Source: an uncultured Planctomycetia bacterium
GTDB taxonomy: Bacteria; Planctomycetota; UBA1135; GCA-002686595
Assembly (NCBI GenBank): GCA_938003765.1
Contig: CALKYE010000136.1
Span: 1 to 33,556, forward strand
DNA length: 33,556 nucleotides
Direction: 5' to 3'
The position numbers and the translations under genes are program-made. The notes under the pieces were generated by a model. It searched no databases. It was not told the origin of the DNA and was given only the letters and a program-made list of their open reading frames with translations. Below, one piece after another: positions 17,263 through 25,269 of this stretch; position 1 is the stretch's first letter; the number at the start of each line of letters is the position of its first letter.

Positions 17263-18579
17263 TCAGACGCGCGCGGGGAGCGCCTGTCCGATGCGCTCGA
17301 GGATCAGCGCGATCTCCTCGCGCGTGATCGAGAGCGGCAGACGGAAGCGGATCGCGCGCGGACCGGACTTCAGCGCGATCACGCGCTGTTCACGCAGGCG
17401 CGCGAGCGTCTCGTCCCGCTGCGCCGCGCTGGGCAACGTGAACGCCGCCAGCGAGCCCATCCCGCGCACGTTGTTGAACGCGCCGCGTTCGCGCGCCATC
17501 GCCCGCAGCCCGGAGAGGAACTCTTCGCCGCGCGCGGCCGAGTTCTCGACCATCTTCTCGGTCAGGATGATGTCGATGATCTGGCGCGAGCGAACCATGT
17601 CGGTGAGGCTGCCGCCCCAGGTCGAGTTGATGCGGCTCGCGCGCTTGAAGACGTGCTCGGGCGCTTCTTCGACGCGGCGGTTGGCGTAGAAGCCGCACTG
17701 CTGCGACTTCTTGCCGAAGGCCACGAGATCGGGCGCGACGCCCTTGCGCTGCCACATCCACGGCGCGCCGGCGCCGAAGAAGCCGGTCTGCACCTCGTCG
17801 AACACCAGCAGCGCATCGTTCTCGTCCGCGTAGCGGCGCAGCGCGCGCAGGTACTCGGGACGGAAGTGGTTGTCGCCGCCTTCGCCCTGCATCGGCTCGA
17901 GCAGGATCGCGGCGACGCGTCCCTTGTGCTCGAGGAAGGCGCGCTCGATCTCGTCGCAGGAGCGGCGCTCGCTCGCTTCGATGTCCCCCACGATCTCGCC
18001 GTCGAGTCCGAACTCGACCGCCGGGTTGTGCACGCGCGGCCAGCGGAACTTGGGGAACAGGCCGGTCTTCAGCGGATCGGTGTTGGTGAGCGAGAGCGTG
18101 TAGCCCGAGCGGCCGTGGAACGCGTCCTTGAGGTGCAGGATCACCAGGTCGTCGCAGTTCGCGTCGAGCGCGGTGCGGCCGAGCTTCTGCGCCTTCCAGT
18201 CGAAGGCGGCCTTGAGCGCGTTCTCCACCGCGAGCGCGCCGCCCGTCACCCAGAAGTGGTGCGGGTAGCCGGCGGGCGTGACGCGCGTCGCGAAGGCCTC
18301 GACGAAGCGCGCCATCGACTCGGTGTAGAGGTCCGAGTTGGACGGGTTGTTCGTGGCGGCCACGAGCAACTCGCGGAGGAAGGCCTCCTCCTTCATCCGC
18401 GGGTGGTTGTAGCCGATCGGCCACGACGCGAAGCAGGTGAAGCAGTCCAGGTGCTCCTCGCCCGTGCGCGAGTCGTGCAGCCACGCGCCGTGAGAACGCT
18501 CGAGGTCGAGCACGAACGGGAAGCCGTCGGCGAGCTGGTGGCGCTTGAGGGTCTCGTGGACGCTCGTCGGGTGGATCAT
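17263..18579 (-). CDS. lat: L-lysine 6-aminotransferase (EC 2.6.1.36)
   Basis: This 438-residue class III PLP aminotransferase would move the epsilon-amino group of L-lysine to 2-oxoglutarate, giving 2-aminoadipate 6-semialdehyde, which cyclises to piperideine-6-carboxylate. Family features include DCFTCFASWPIGYNHP, the substrate and cofactor segment HFWVTGGALAVENALKAA, KDAFHGRSGYTLSLTNTDP, Asp261 in DEVQTG and the PLP-binding Lys290 in AFGKKSQQCG. The match to the actinobacterial Lat enzymes is close in these blocks and clearly better than to ornithine or acetylornithine aminotransferases. It lies 69 bases downstream of an aldehyde-dehydrogenase-like gene on the same strand. That is the usual partner activity (semialdehyde to 2-aminoadipate), but the partner here lacks catalytic residues. 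The pathway is lysine catabolism or a specialised use of lysine. Confidence 0.9.
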   Translation of the reverse strand: MIHPTSVHETLKRHQLADGFPFVLDLERSHGAWLHDSRTGEEHLDCFTCFASWPIGYNHPRMKEEAFLRELLVAATNNPSNSDLYTESMARFVEAFATRVTPAGYPHHFWVTGGALAVENALKAAFDWKAQKLGRTALDANCDDLVILHLKDAFHGRSGYTLSLTNTDPLKTGLFPKFRWPRVHNPAVEFGLDGEIVGDIEASERRSCDEIERAFLEHKGRVAAILLEPMQGEGGDNHFRPEYLRALRRYADENDALLVFDEVQTGFFGAGAPWMWQRKGVAPDLVAFGKKSQQCGFYANRRVEEAPEHVFKRASRINSTWGGSLTDMVRSRQIIDIILTEKMVENSAARGEEFLSGLRAMARERGAFNNVRGMGSLAAFTLPSAAQRDETLARLREQRVIALKSGPRAIRFRLPLSITREEIALILERIGQALPARV

Positions 18580-18648
18580 GGCGGATGTCCGGTTCGATGG
18601 GCGGCGCCGGGCGAGAGCGCGGCGCGCTGCGGAGAGAAGCGTGTGGGT

Positions 18649-19914
18649 CTAGTGCGTGAGGTCGGGGCGCCAGCGCGGCCCCGGGTCGAGAGCCTCGGCC
18701 AGGCCGCGTCCCTCTTCGTCGGACGCGACCCGCACCAGGCTCAACACCGGCGCCGGGCGCGAGGCCTGGGCGAGCGCGCCGGCGGGATCGACGTTCACGA
18801 ACACGATTCCAGCCGGCGCTTCCGCCGCAGCCTGAGCGCGCGCCGCGGGCGCGGCTCCCAGGATCGCCGTGGCGCCTTCGTCGAGCCCCAGCGTCCACTG
18901 TGCAAGCACGTGGCGCTCGAGATCGTCTTCCAACGCTCGACAGGGCCGCGACGCAGCGACGTCGCGGAGCAGCCGTCCGCGCAGCTCCTCGCACAACCTC
19001 GAGTAGCTCCGCTGATGGCAAAACACCCGGGCGACATGCCCCGGGAGTTGTCCGCCGAGTGTAGCCGCGCGCGAGAACGACTGTTCGGCGATGGAGCGCG
19101 CCGACTCCTCGAGGTTGTCGCGTTCACAAACCACCACGCTGCGGTTCGCGCAGCGCCACCACTCCCAGTGCGGACCGACGCGCGCCGCGAAGCGCTGCGA
19201 CAGTTGTTCCAACTCGTGCTGCGGCGCCTTCCAGCGCACGAGCGCGAGGCCCGGCGTGCTCAGCAGCGCGTCGCGGGCTTCGCGCGCCTGCGCGTGCACG
19301 ACGTTCACGACCCCGCTGGGAAGTGTGCTGGTTTCAAGCGCGCGCGCGAGCGCTTCGCCCGCGTGCGGCGTGCGTGAATCGACGAGCACGATGGCGGTTT
19401 GCCCGTTGATCAAACGGGCGCCGAGGCGCGCGAGCAACATCGCGGCGCCGTCGCTCCAGTGCGCCCCGAACGCAACTACACCAGGCGCCTCGAGCCCCTC
19501 GCGATGGAGCTCGAGCGCTTCCATCAGGCGCAGCTCGTGCTCGCTCTGCCACGGCGCAAACTCCTGCGCGTCGAGTCCCAGCTCATCTGCGAGCGAGGCG
19601 ACGTCGCACTCGCGCACGAGCGCTTGCGCGAGTCGTTCGACGTGCTCCCAGCGCTCCGCGCGCGCTCGTTCGAACCAAACCGGCGCCGCGGCGCCAGCGG
19701 CTTCGACCGCCGCCTGCACGTCGCGCTCGCCCGAGTCCGGCCAGCGATGGTCGAGCCGCTCCGCGTGCGGCGCGAGCGCGGTCCGGGGACCGGCGTACCA
19801 GCGCTCGCCCTGCGCGCTGCGCCAGCCGCCCGCGATCCAGTTGTGGTGTTCGCACAGCGCCACGACGCCCAGAGTGTGCGCCGGGCATTTGCTCCGCGCC
19901 AGCGCGCGGCGCAC
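18649..19914 (-). CDS. Aldehyde dehydrogenase-like protein, probably catalytically inactive
   Basis: This 421-residue protein follows the aldehyde dehydrogenase fold throughout. It has an N-terminal NWIAGGWRSAQGERW (compare NGEWV), a PDSGERDVQAAVEAAGAA helix, LPSGVVNVVHA in the cofactor domain, and a C-terminal GIVFVNVDP. The key residues are absent. Where the family has P-W-N-F-P there is A-H-W-S-D; the K-P-S-E cofactor lysine is replaced by V-D-S-R; the G-S-x-x-x-G loop is missing. The catalytic G-Q-x-C is GGQLPG, with Pro in place of Cys. A Glu aligned with the general base (WEWWR) may remain. It is shorter than the usual ~480-500 residues. The reading frame is intact, so it is not a decayed pseudogene. 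It lies upstream of lat and is probably co-transcribed. The apparent start is a GTG at 19914, 13 bases from divergent rnpA; a later GTG is possible. Confidence 0.75.
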   Translation of the reverse strand: MRRALARSKCPAHTLGVVALCEHHNWIAGGWRSAQGERWYAGPRTALAPHAERLDHRWPDSGERDVQAAVEAAGAAAPVWFERARAERWEHVERLAQALVRECDVASLADELGLDAQEFAPWQSEHELRLMEALELHREGLEAPGVVAFGAHWSDGAAMLLARLGARLINGQTAIVLVDSRTPHAGEALARALETSTLPSGVVNVVHAQAREARDALLSTPGLALVRWKAPQHELEQLSQRFAARVGPHWEWWRCANRSVVVCERDNLEESARSIAEQSFSRAATLGGQLPGHVARVFCHQRSYSRLCEELRGRLLRDVAASRPCRALEDDLERHVLAQWTLGLDEGATAILGAAPAARAQAAAEAPAGIVFVNVDPAGALAQASRPAPVLSLVRVASDEEGRGLAEALDPGPRWRPDLTH

Positions 19915-19927
19915 GATGGTCCGCTAG

Positions 19928-20455
19928 ATGGACTCTTCCCAGCACGGCGCCGCCCGCGCGCGACTCCCGCACCCGCGCGAGGCCCGCATGGTCTCGAAGC
20001 GCGACTTCACCCGCGCCTACGAGCAGGGTGTGCGCGTGCGCGGTTCGGTGCTGGCGCTGGTGATGGTCGCCAACGGGCTCGAGCGCTCGCGATTGGGGCT
20101 GTCGATCGGCAAGTCGATCTGGAAGAGCGCGGTCAAGCGCAACCGCGTGCGGCGCGTGTTCCGCGAGGCGTTCCGCCTCACGCAGCACGAGTTGCCGCAG
20201 GGCTTCGACCTCATAGCGATCGCGGGACAGCCCAAGCTCGAGCCGGAGCTCGACGCGACCTGCCGCGAGTGGATCGCCCTCGCGCGCAAGGGCGCCGCAC
20301 GCTGGAACCAGAGCACGCCCGAGGAACGCGCCGCGCAACGCGCGCGAGCGGCCGAGCAGCGGGCCGCCAAGCGCGCCGCCAAACCGGCGAAGTCGACGGG
20401 CGGCAGGCGCGCGCCCGCCTCGCCCCCGCCGCGCACGAAGGGCGCCGACGCGTGA
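19928..20455 (+). CDS. rnpA: Ribonuclease P protein component
   Basis: RnpA assists the catalytic RNA of RNase P in cutting the 5' leader from tRNA precursors. The 175-residue protein contains the expected N-terminus (RLPHPREARMVSKRDFTRAYEQG), the central strand GLSIGKSIWKSAVKRNRVRR with the conserved RNR motif, and the following FREAFRLTQHELPQGFDLIAIA. The first ~115 residues correspond to the whole usual protein. The remaining ~60 form an Ala/Arg/Lys/Pro-rich tail, likely disordered and able to bind RNA. The ATG at 19928 is chosen because the conserved RLPHPRE block lies before the next ATG (19988). rpmH, the normal upstream neighbour, is not present here. The stop overlaps the yidD GTG by four bases. 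Confidence 0.93.
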   Translation: MDSSQHGAARARLPHPREARMVSKRDFTRAYEQGVRVRGSVLALVMVANGLERSRLGLSIGKSIWKSAVKRNRVRRVFREAFRLTQHELPQGFDLIAIAGQPKLEPELDATCREWIALARKGAARWNQSTPEERAAQRARAAEQRAAKRAAKPAKSTGGRRAPASPPPRTKGADA

Positions 20456-20682
20456 GCACGCTCGGCCGTCTGTGCGCCGCGCCCGTGCGCTGGTACCGAC
20501 GCTTCCTCTCCCCGCTGAAGCCGCCGATGTGCCGCTTCGCGCCCACCTGCAGCCAGTACGCCATCGAGGCGCTGGAGCTGCACGGCGTGGTCAAGGGCCT
20601 CGGGCTCGCGCTGTGGCGCATCGCGCGCTGCCATCCCTTCTGCGAGGGCGGGCACGACCCGGTGCCGCCGCGTCGTCCCTGA
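20452..20682 (+). CDS. yidD: Membrane protein insertion efficiency factor YidD
   Basis: YidD is a small amphipathic, membrane-associated protein that helps YidC-dependent insertion. The 76-residue product has all the family blocks: YRRFLSPLKPP, CRFAPTCSQYAIEAL with its two Cys, HGVVKGLGLALWRIARCHP and GGHDPVP. It begins at a GTG overlapping the rnpA TGA (GTGA), which is the usual rnpA-yidD pairing and implies translational coupling. yidC, which commonly follows, is absent; an unrelated lipoprotein gene comes next. Confidence 0.95.
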   Translation: MSTLGRLCAAPVRWYRRFLSPLKPPMCRFAPTCSQYAIEALELHGVVKGLGLALWRIARCHPFCEGGHDPVPPRRP

Positions 20683-20689
20683 CGGGCGT

Positions 20690-20718
20690 TTGATCCGCGC
20701 TCGCCGGTCTGCGATCTT
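20690..20718 (+). promoter_or_regulatory. Candidate promoter for the propeller lipoprotein gene
   Basis: TTGATC (20690-20695) and GATCTT (20713-20718) are 17 bases apart, with partial matches to sigma-70 elements. The second hexamer ends ten bases before the ATG at 20729. The match is weak and seen by eye only. Confidence 0.25.
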
Positions 20719-20728
20719 GCGCGGTCCC

Positions 20729-21832
20729 ATGCGACGCCTTCAATCGAGCGCGGCTCTGGCTCTGATTTCTGCGGTGTGCGGCTGTGCGACGCCGGCACCT
20801 GCGCCCCGGCCCCCTCTCGCGGGCCTCGAGAACGTCGACGAGCTCATCCAGCCCGGTGAGAAGCACTTCGCGCGCCTGTGGCGCATCGCTTCGGGCGGCG
20901 AGAACGCGGAGGCGTACTGGAGCTTCGCCGGCGACCGGCTCGCGTTCCAACGCAAGCACGGCGGCGCCAAGTGCGATCGCATCTTCGTGACCGACGGCGC
21001 GGGCGGCATGCGCCAGGTCTCGAACGGCAAGGGCACGACGACCTGCAGCTACTTCCTGCCGGGCGACCAGCGCGTGATCTACGCCTCGACGCAGGCGCAC
21101 CACAACGACTGTCCGCCGCCGCCGGATCGCGCCGACGGCTACGTGTGGGCGCTGTACCCCGAGTTCGATCTGTGGATCCACGATCTGGCGAGCGGCGCCG
21201 AGACGCGCATCACCGACACGTGGGGCTACGACGCCGAAGCCACGCTCTCGCCCGACGGCTCGCGCATCGTGTTCACCTCGGATCGCTCCGGCGATCTGGA
21301 GCTGTGGACCTGCGCGCTCGACGGCAGCGACCTGCGCCAGGTGACGACGGAGCTCGGCTACGACGGCGGCGCGTTCTTCAGCCACAGCGGCGAGCAGCTC
21401 GTGTTCCGCTCGACGACCTTCGTCGAGCCCGGCCCGGACGGCAGCATGGTCGGCACGCGCGAGCAGTACGTCGAACTCCTGCGCAAGCACAAGATCCGGC
21501 CGCACAAGCTCGACATCTACACCTGCTCCGTCGACGGCTCGAACCGCCGGCGCGTGACCGAGCTCGACGGCGCGTCGTGGGCGCCGTACTTCTTCCCGGG
21601 CGACCAGCGCATCATCTTCTGCACCAACCACCACGACACGCGCACGCCCAAGGTCGAGTTCGACCTGTTCGCGATCGACGCCGACGGCGAGAACCTCGAG
21701 CGCATCACGACCTACGCGGGCTTCGACAGCTTCCCGATGTTCAGCCGCGACGGGCGCTGGCTGGTGTTCGCGTCCAACCGCGGCGGCAGCGAGCCGGGCG
21801 AGACCAACCTGTACCTCGCGCAGTGGCAGTGA
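20729..21832 (+). CDS. Lipoprotein with TolB/PD40-type beta-propeller
   Basis: This 367-residue protein starts with a lipoprotein-like signal (MRRLQSSAALALISA followed by VCGC-A), so it is probably lipid-anchored and exported. The body is made of PD40/WD40-like blades of the TolB type. Typical units include DAEATLSPDGSRIVFTSDRS followed by DLELWTCALDGSDLRQVT, SWAPYFFPGDQRIIFCTN, and DSFPMFSRDGRWLVFASNRG near the C-terminus. About six or seven blades are visible. Such proteins act as binding scaffolds; the partner is unknown, and no catalytic domain follows the propeller. The ATG at 20729 begins the signal; an earlier TTG at 20690 would add 13 residues and hide it. The permease gene starts 22 bases downstream. 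Confidence 0.85.
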   Translation: MRRLQSSAALALISAVCGCATPAPAPRPPLAGLENVDELIQPGEKHFARLWRIASGGENAEAYWSFAGDRLAFQRKHGGAKCDRIFVTDGAGGMRQVSNGKGTTTCSYFLPGDQRVIYASTQAHHNDCPPPPDRADGYVWALYPEFDLWIHDLASGAETRITDTWGYDAEATLSPDGSRIVFTSDRSGDLELWTCALDGSDLRQVTTELGYDGGAFFSHSGEQLVFRSTTFVEPGPDGSMVGTREQYVELLRKHKIRPHKLDIYTCSVDGSNRRRVTELDGASWAPYFFPGDQRIIFCTNHHDTRTPKVEFDLFAIDADGENLERITTYAGFDSFPMFSRDGRWLVFASNRGGSEPGETNLYLAQWQ

Positions 21833-21854
21833 GCTCGCCGAGCGCGCCACGGCC

Positions 21855-23093
21855 ATGAACTGGACCGGCGTCGCGATCTTCGCCGTCACGTACGCGTTGA
21901 TCGCGGGCCGGAGGCTCAACTGGCTGCCGCTCGATCGCCCGGCCGGCGCGCTGTTCGGCGCCGTGGCGATGGTCGCGGCGGGCGTGCTCACGCCGCGCGA
22001 AGCCGTGTCCGCGATCCACGCGGAGACGTTGCTCCTCCTGTTCGGCCTGATGGGCGTGGGCGCGTTCCTGGCGTCCGATGGCTTGCTCGACCGCTCGGCC
22101 GAGTGGCTGGCGGCGCGCGCGCGCACGCCGAGCCGTCTGCTCGGCGCGCTGGTGTGGTCGGCGGGGTTGCTCTCCGCGCTCATCACCAACGACGCGGTGT
22201 GCGTGCTCGGCGCGCCGTTGGTCGTGGCCTGGGTGCGCCGACTGAAGTTGCCCGCGCTGCCCTTCCTGCTCGCGCTGTGCACGGCGGCCAACACGGGCTC
22301 GGTCGCGACTCTGGTCGGCAACCCGCAGAACATGCTCTGTGCGCAGCTCGGGGGACTGTCGTACCGCACGTACCTGCTCCACCTGGCGCCGGTGGCGGTC
22401 ATTGCGCTCGCGCTGAACCACGTGTTCCTCGCGGCCACGTTCCGACGCGTTCTGGCGGGAGAGTTCCAGCTCGACGCCGCGCAGAACCGTGCGCCGTCCA
22501 AGCTCGTCGATCGCCGCGCGGCGGTGACGTTGAGCGTGCTCGGCGCGACGGTCGTGTCGTACCTGTGCGGGACGGATCTGGCTTGGACCGCGGCCGGTGG
22601 GTTCACGGCACTGCTCGTGGCGCAGCGCGCGGATTCCAGCCGCATGTGGGAGCGCATCGACTGGAGCGTGCTGCTGTTCTTCGCCGGCCTGTTCGTGGCG
22701 GTCGCGGGCCTTCAAGCGAGCGGCGCGGTCGAAGCGTTCTTCTCGCGCTACCCGCTGATCGAACCGGACTCGGGCGCGCTCGGCCTGTGGCGCGCGAGCG
22801 CGCTGTTCCTGGTCGGCTCGAACGTCGTCAGCAACGTCCCGTTCATCCTCGTCGTGCGCGAGCAACTCACAGGCGTGGAGAACCCCACGCTGTTGTGGGA
22901 GCTGCTGGCGATGAGCTCAACCTTCGCCGGCAACCTGACGCTCCTGGGCAGCGTCGCGAACGTGATCGTGGCCGAGCGCGGGCGCGAGGTCGGCGGGATC
23001 GGCTTCGTCGAGTACGCCAAGGTCGGCGCGCCGCTCGCGTTGGCGACGACGGCGCTCGGCGCGGCGTGGCTCATCGCGCTTCACTCGCTGTGA
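21855..23093 (+). CDS. ArsB/NhaD/SLC13-type ion or anion permease
   Basis: This 412-residue integral membrane protein of the ion-transporter superfamily has about eleven hydrophobic segments. The two half-repeats each carry the expected hairpin signature. The first is TNDAVCVLGAPLVV followed by ANTGSVATLVGNPQNML. The second is SNVVSNVPFILVV followed by STFAGNLTLLGSVANVIVAE. These are the substrate- and ion-binding re-entrant loops of ArsB, NhaD and SLC13 proteins. Substrate choice (arsenite, sodium, dicarboxylate, sulfate or other) cannot be decided, and no ars genes are nearby. It may be co-transcribed with the upstream lipoprotein gene (22-base gap). The end is convergent with tgpA, with ten bases between stops. 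Confidence 0.88.
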   Translation: MNWTGVAIFAVTYALIAGRRLNWLPLDRPAGALFGAVAMVAAGVLTPREAVSAIHAETLLLLFGLMGVGAFLASDGLLDRSAEWLAARARTPSRLLGALVWSAGLLSALITNDAVCVLGAPLVVAWVRRLKLPALPFLLALCTAANTGSVATLVGNPQNMLCAQLGGLSYRTYLLHLAPVAVIALALNHVFLAATFRRVLAGEFQLDAAQNRAPSKLVDRRAAVTLSVLGATVVSYLCGTDLAWTAAGGFTALLVAQRADSSRMWERIDWSVLLFFAGLFVAVAGLQASGAVEAFFSRYPLIEPDSGALGLWRASALFLVGSNVVSNVPFILVVREQLTGVENPTLLWELLAMSSTFAGNLTLLGSVANVIVAERGREVGGIGFVEYAKVGAPLALATTALGAAWLIALHSL

Positions 23094-23103
23094 GCGCGCC
23101 GCG

Positions 23104-25269
23104 CTAGTTCGCGCGCAACTGCTCGAGCAGCTCTTCCAACTCGCGCCGGCGCTCCCGGTCGAGTTCGTGGCCTCCGAAGCGCGCCGCTTCCAATGCGCGG
23201 ATGGCGCTGCGCAGCGCGGGAACGAGCGGCGCTTCGATGCGCGCTGCGGCGCTGGCGGCGATCTCGCGCAACGTTCGCGAGGCCGCGACGTGGGCGCCGC
23301 GCGCTCGCAGTGCTGCGATGAGGCGCGTCTCGAGGGCCAGGGCTCTGCCGGGCGACGAGTGCGCGCTCTGGAAACTCAGGACGGCGCGCCGCAACTGTCG
23401 CACGAGCAGCCACGCGACGCCCGCAAGGAGCACGACGGCCGCAGCGATCGTCGCGGGACTTCCGCCTCGAGCCGAGTTCACGAAGGCCGCCGGGCCCTGG
23501 CTCAGCACGCTCGCGATCTCCGCGATCCCGGGCGCATCGCCGTCGCCACGCGCGAACGCAGCGAGGTCGGCGCGCGCCTGCTCGCTCCACTCCGCCAGCG
23601 GATCGATCTCGCGCGGCGCCGAGGTGGACGATCGAACGTCGGGCGGAGTCGGGTCGAGCTGCACCCAGCCCAGCCCGTCGAAGTGCGCTTCGACCCAGGC
23701 ATGACCGTGTCGCTGGCGCAGCACGTAGTGCTCGAGTTGCGGATCGAACTCCGAGCCCAGCAGGCCCGCGACCGCTCGCGCTGGAATCCCCTCGCTGCGC
23801 AGCATCAGCACGCACGCTGCGGCGATCGTCGCGCAGTAACCCGAGCGGCGCTCGAGCAGTCGCGCGAGACCTTCGCAGCCCGCCGCGCCGGTGCCTTCCT
23901 CGGAGTAGGTGTAGCCCTCGCGGAAGTGCGCCACCATCGCGAGCGCGCGCTCGGCGTCGGTGTTCGCGCCCCGCGCCACCTCGCGCGCGCGCTGCTCGAT
24001 CCGCGCCAGCGCCGGGTCCGAGCGCGGCAGCTCGAGGTAGCGCCGATCGCGATGCCACGCGCGGCCGCGGTGGTCTGCGGGCAGCTTCGCAACACGCGGG
24101 TCGGCAGCGAGCGCGTACTCCAAGCGATCGTCGCGCACGGGGGCGAGCAACGTGCCGTCCTCCAGACGCGAGAGCGCTTCGATGCGCACGGCGAGCAACG
24201 GCTCGAGCCGCACGAGCGGCGCGAGTCCTCCGCGCGCGGTGACCGCGCCGAACTGCGTCACGGTCGCCGTTACGAGCGGAGCTCCCGCCCGCGGGCGCGC
24301 CAGCTCGATCCAGCCGTCGTCCTCGCCGTCGTCGCGATCCTCGATGCGCACGGAAGCTCCGCGCGCGGAGCGCGACATGCGATCGGCGCCGAACTGGTCG
24401 AGCGTGGTGACGTGGAAGTACAGCGTGCGACCGTCGCGCACCGGCGTCCCGTCTCGCGCCGAGCGCAGCGCGACGATCGCCAGCACCTCGTCGGTCCGCT
24501 CCGCTGCGGCGGAGCCCATGGAGACCGACTGCATCCACTGGGCGACGGATTCGCCTTCGGCTGACCGCGGGGCGCCCGAGGCCGCGGCGTTTCGCTGACC
24601 GTCCTCTCCGAGCGCATCGCGATAGAAGGCCACGGCGCGCGTCACCGCGAGGACGAGCGCGAGCATCAGGCCGGCCGTCAGCAGCGCGCTCGAGGGCGCG
24701 AGGCGCGAGGTGCGCCGCCGCCAGGCGTTGCCCGCGTGCGCAGGATCGCGGCGGGCGAGGAAGCGCTCGAGCACCGCGCGCGAGTTGGATTCGATCAGGC
24801 CCAGCGCGCTCACCGCCGCGACGCCCACGAGGACGAGCAGCGTCCCCAGCGTCGGATGGCGCGCGTAGTGGGCCGAGCCGAGCGCGAGCAGCAACCAGTA
24901 GGTCAACGTGCTCGGGCCGATCAGCGAGGTGCTGGCGAGCGCGCCCAGACCCGCGCTGAGGCTCAGCCCGGCGCCGTCGAGTCCGCGCACGAACGCCGCG
25001 GCCACCGCGATCGCCAACCACGGCGTTGCGGCGGCTGCGATCGCCCAGGTGCGTGAGCCTCGCGTCAACGAGGCCCAAGCCCACGACCACGACCCCAGGC
25101 CGAGCCCGAACGCGAGAAGGTGTGCAAGCGCGCGGACGGCGTCGAACTCGAGCGCGTCCGCGAAGACCGAGGCGAACAGGTACGACGCGAACAGGCCTCC
25201 CCACGCCAGAGCGGTGAGGTAGCTCAGCGGGTCCGACCAGGACCAACGGACGAAGTGCGGCGACTTCAC
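23104..25269 (-). CDS. TgpA-like membrane transglutaminase/protease-fold protein (DUF3488-transglutaminase core-DUF4129)
   Basis: This 721-residue protein has three parts. An N-terminal block of about six transmembrane segments (residues ~10-195) is DUF3488-like. A central periplasmic transglutaminase-core domain has the triad Cys479 (GYCAT), His523 (GHAWVEA) and Asp539 (QLDPTPP). A single membrane span (about 610-630) is followed by a cytoplasmic DUF4129-like tail rich in Arg and Glu. In Pseudomonas the homologue TgpA is an essential inner-membrane protein; its substrate is not established. The GTG at 25269 is chosen because it overlaps the stop of the DUF58 gene by four bases (GTGA); a longer frame upstream only shadows that gene. 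It is the last gene of a MoxR-DUF58-TgpA operon, a widespread trio. Confidence 0.9.
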   Translation of the reverse strand: MKSPHFVRWSWSDPLSYLTALAWGGLFASYLFASVFADALEFDAVRALAHLLAFGLGLGSWSWAWASLTRGSRTWAIAAAATPWLAIAVAAAFVRGLDGAGLSLSAGLGALASTSLIGPSTLTYWLLLALGSAHYARHPTLGTLLVLVGVAAVSALGLIESNSRAVLERFLARRDPAHAGNAWRRRTSRLAPSSALLTAGLMLALVLAVTRAVAFYRDALGEDGQRNAAASGAPRSAEGESVAQWMQSVSMGSAAAERTDEVLAIVALRSARDGTPVRDGRTLYFHVTTLDQFGADRMSRSARGASVRIEDRDDGEDDGWIELARPRAGAPLVTATVTQFGAVTARGGLAPLVRLEPLLAVRIEALSRLEDGTLLAPVRDDRLEYALAADPRVAKLPADHRGRAWHRDRRYLELPRSDPALARIEQRAREVARGANTDAERALAMVAHFREGYTYSEEGTGAAGCEGLARLLERRSGYCATIAAACVLMLRSEGIPARAVAGLLGSEFDPQLEHYVLRQRHGHAWVEAHFDGLGWVQLDPTPPDVRSSTSAPREIDPLAEWSEQARADLAAFARGDGDAPGIAEIASVLSQGPAAFVNSARGGSPATIAAAVVLLAGVAWLLVRQLRRAVLSFQSAHSSPGRALALETRLIAALRARGAHVAASRTLREIAASAAARIEAPLVPALRSAIRALEAARFGGHELDRERRRELEELLEQLRAN

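Noticed and set aside
17254..19377. Plus-strand open frame of 707 codons
   Set aside because: It spans two real minus-strand genes (Lat and the dehydrogenase-like gene) plus their spacer, and has shadow composition.
21855..23093. Calling the permease an arsenite pump
   Set aside because: It has the ArsB/NhaD/SLC13 repeat signature, but no arsenic-resistance genes or substrate-specific residues are visible.
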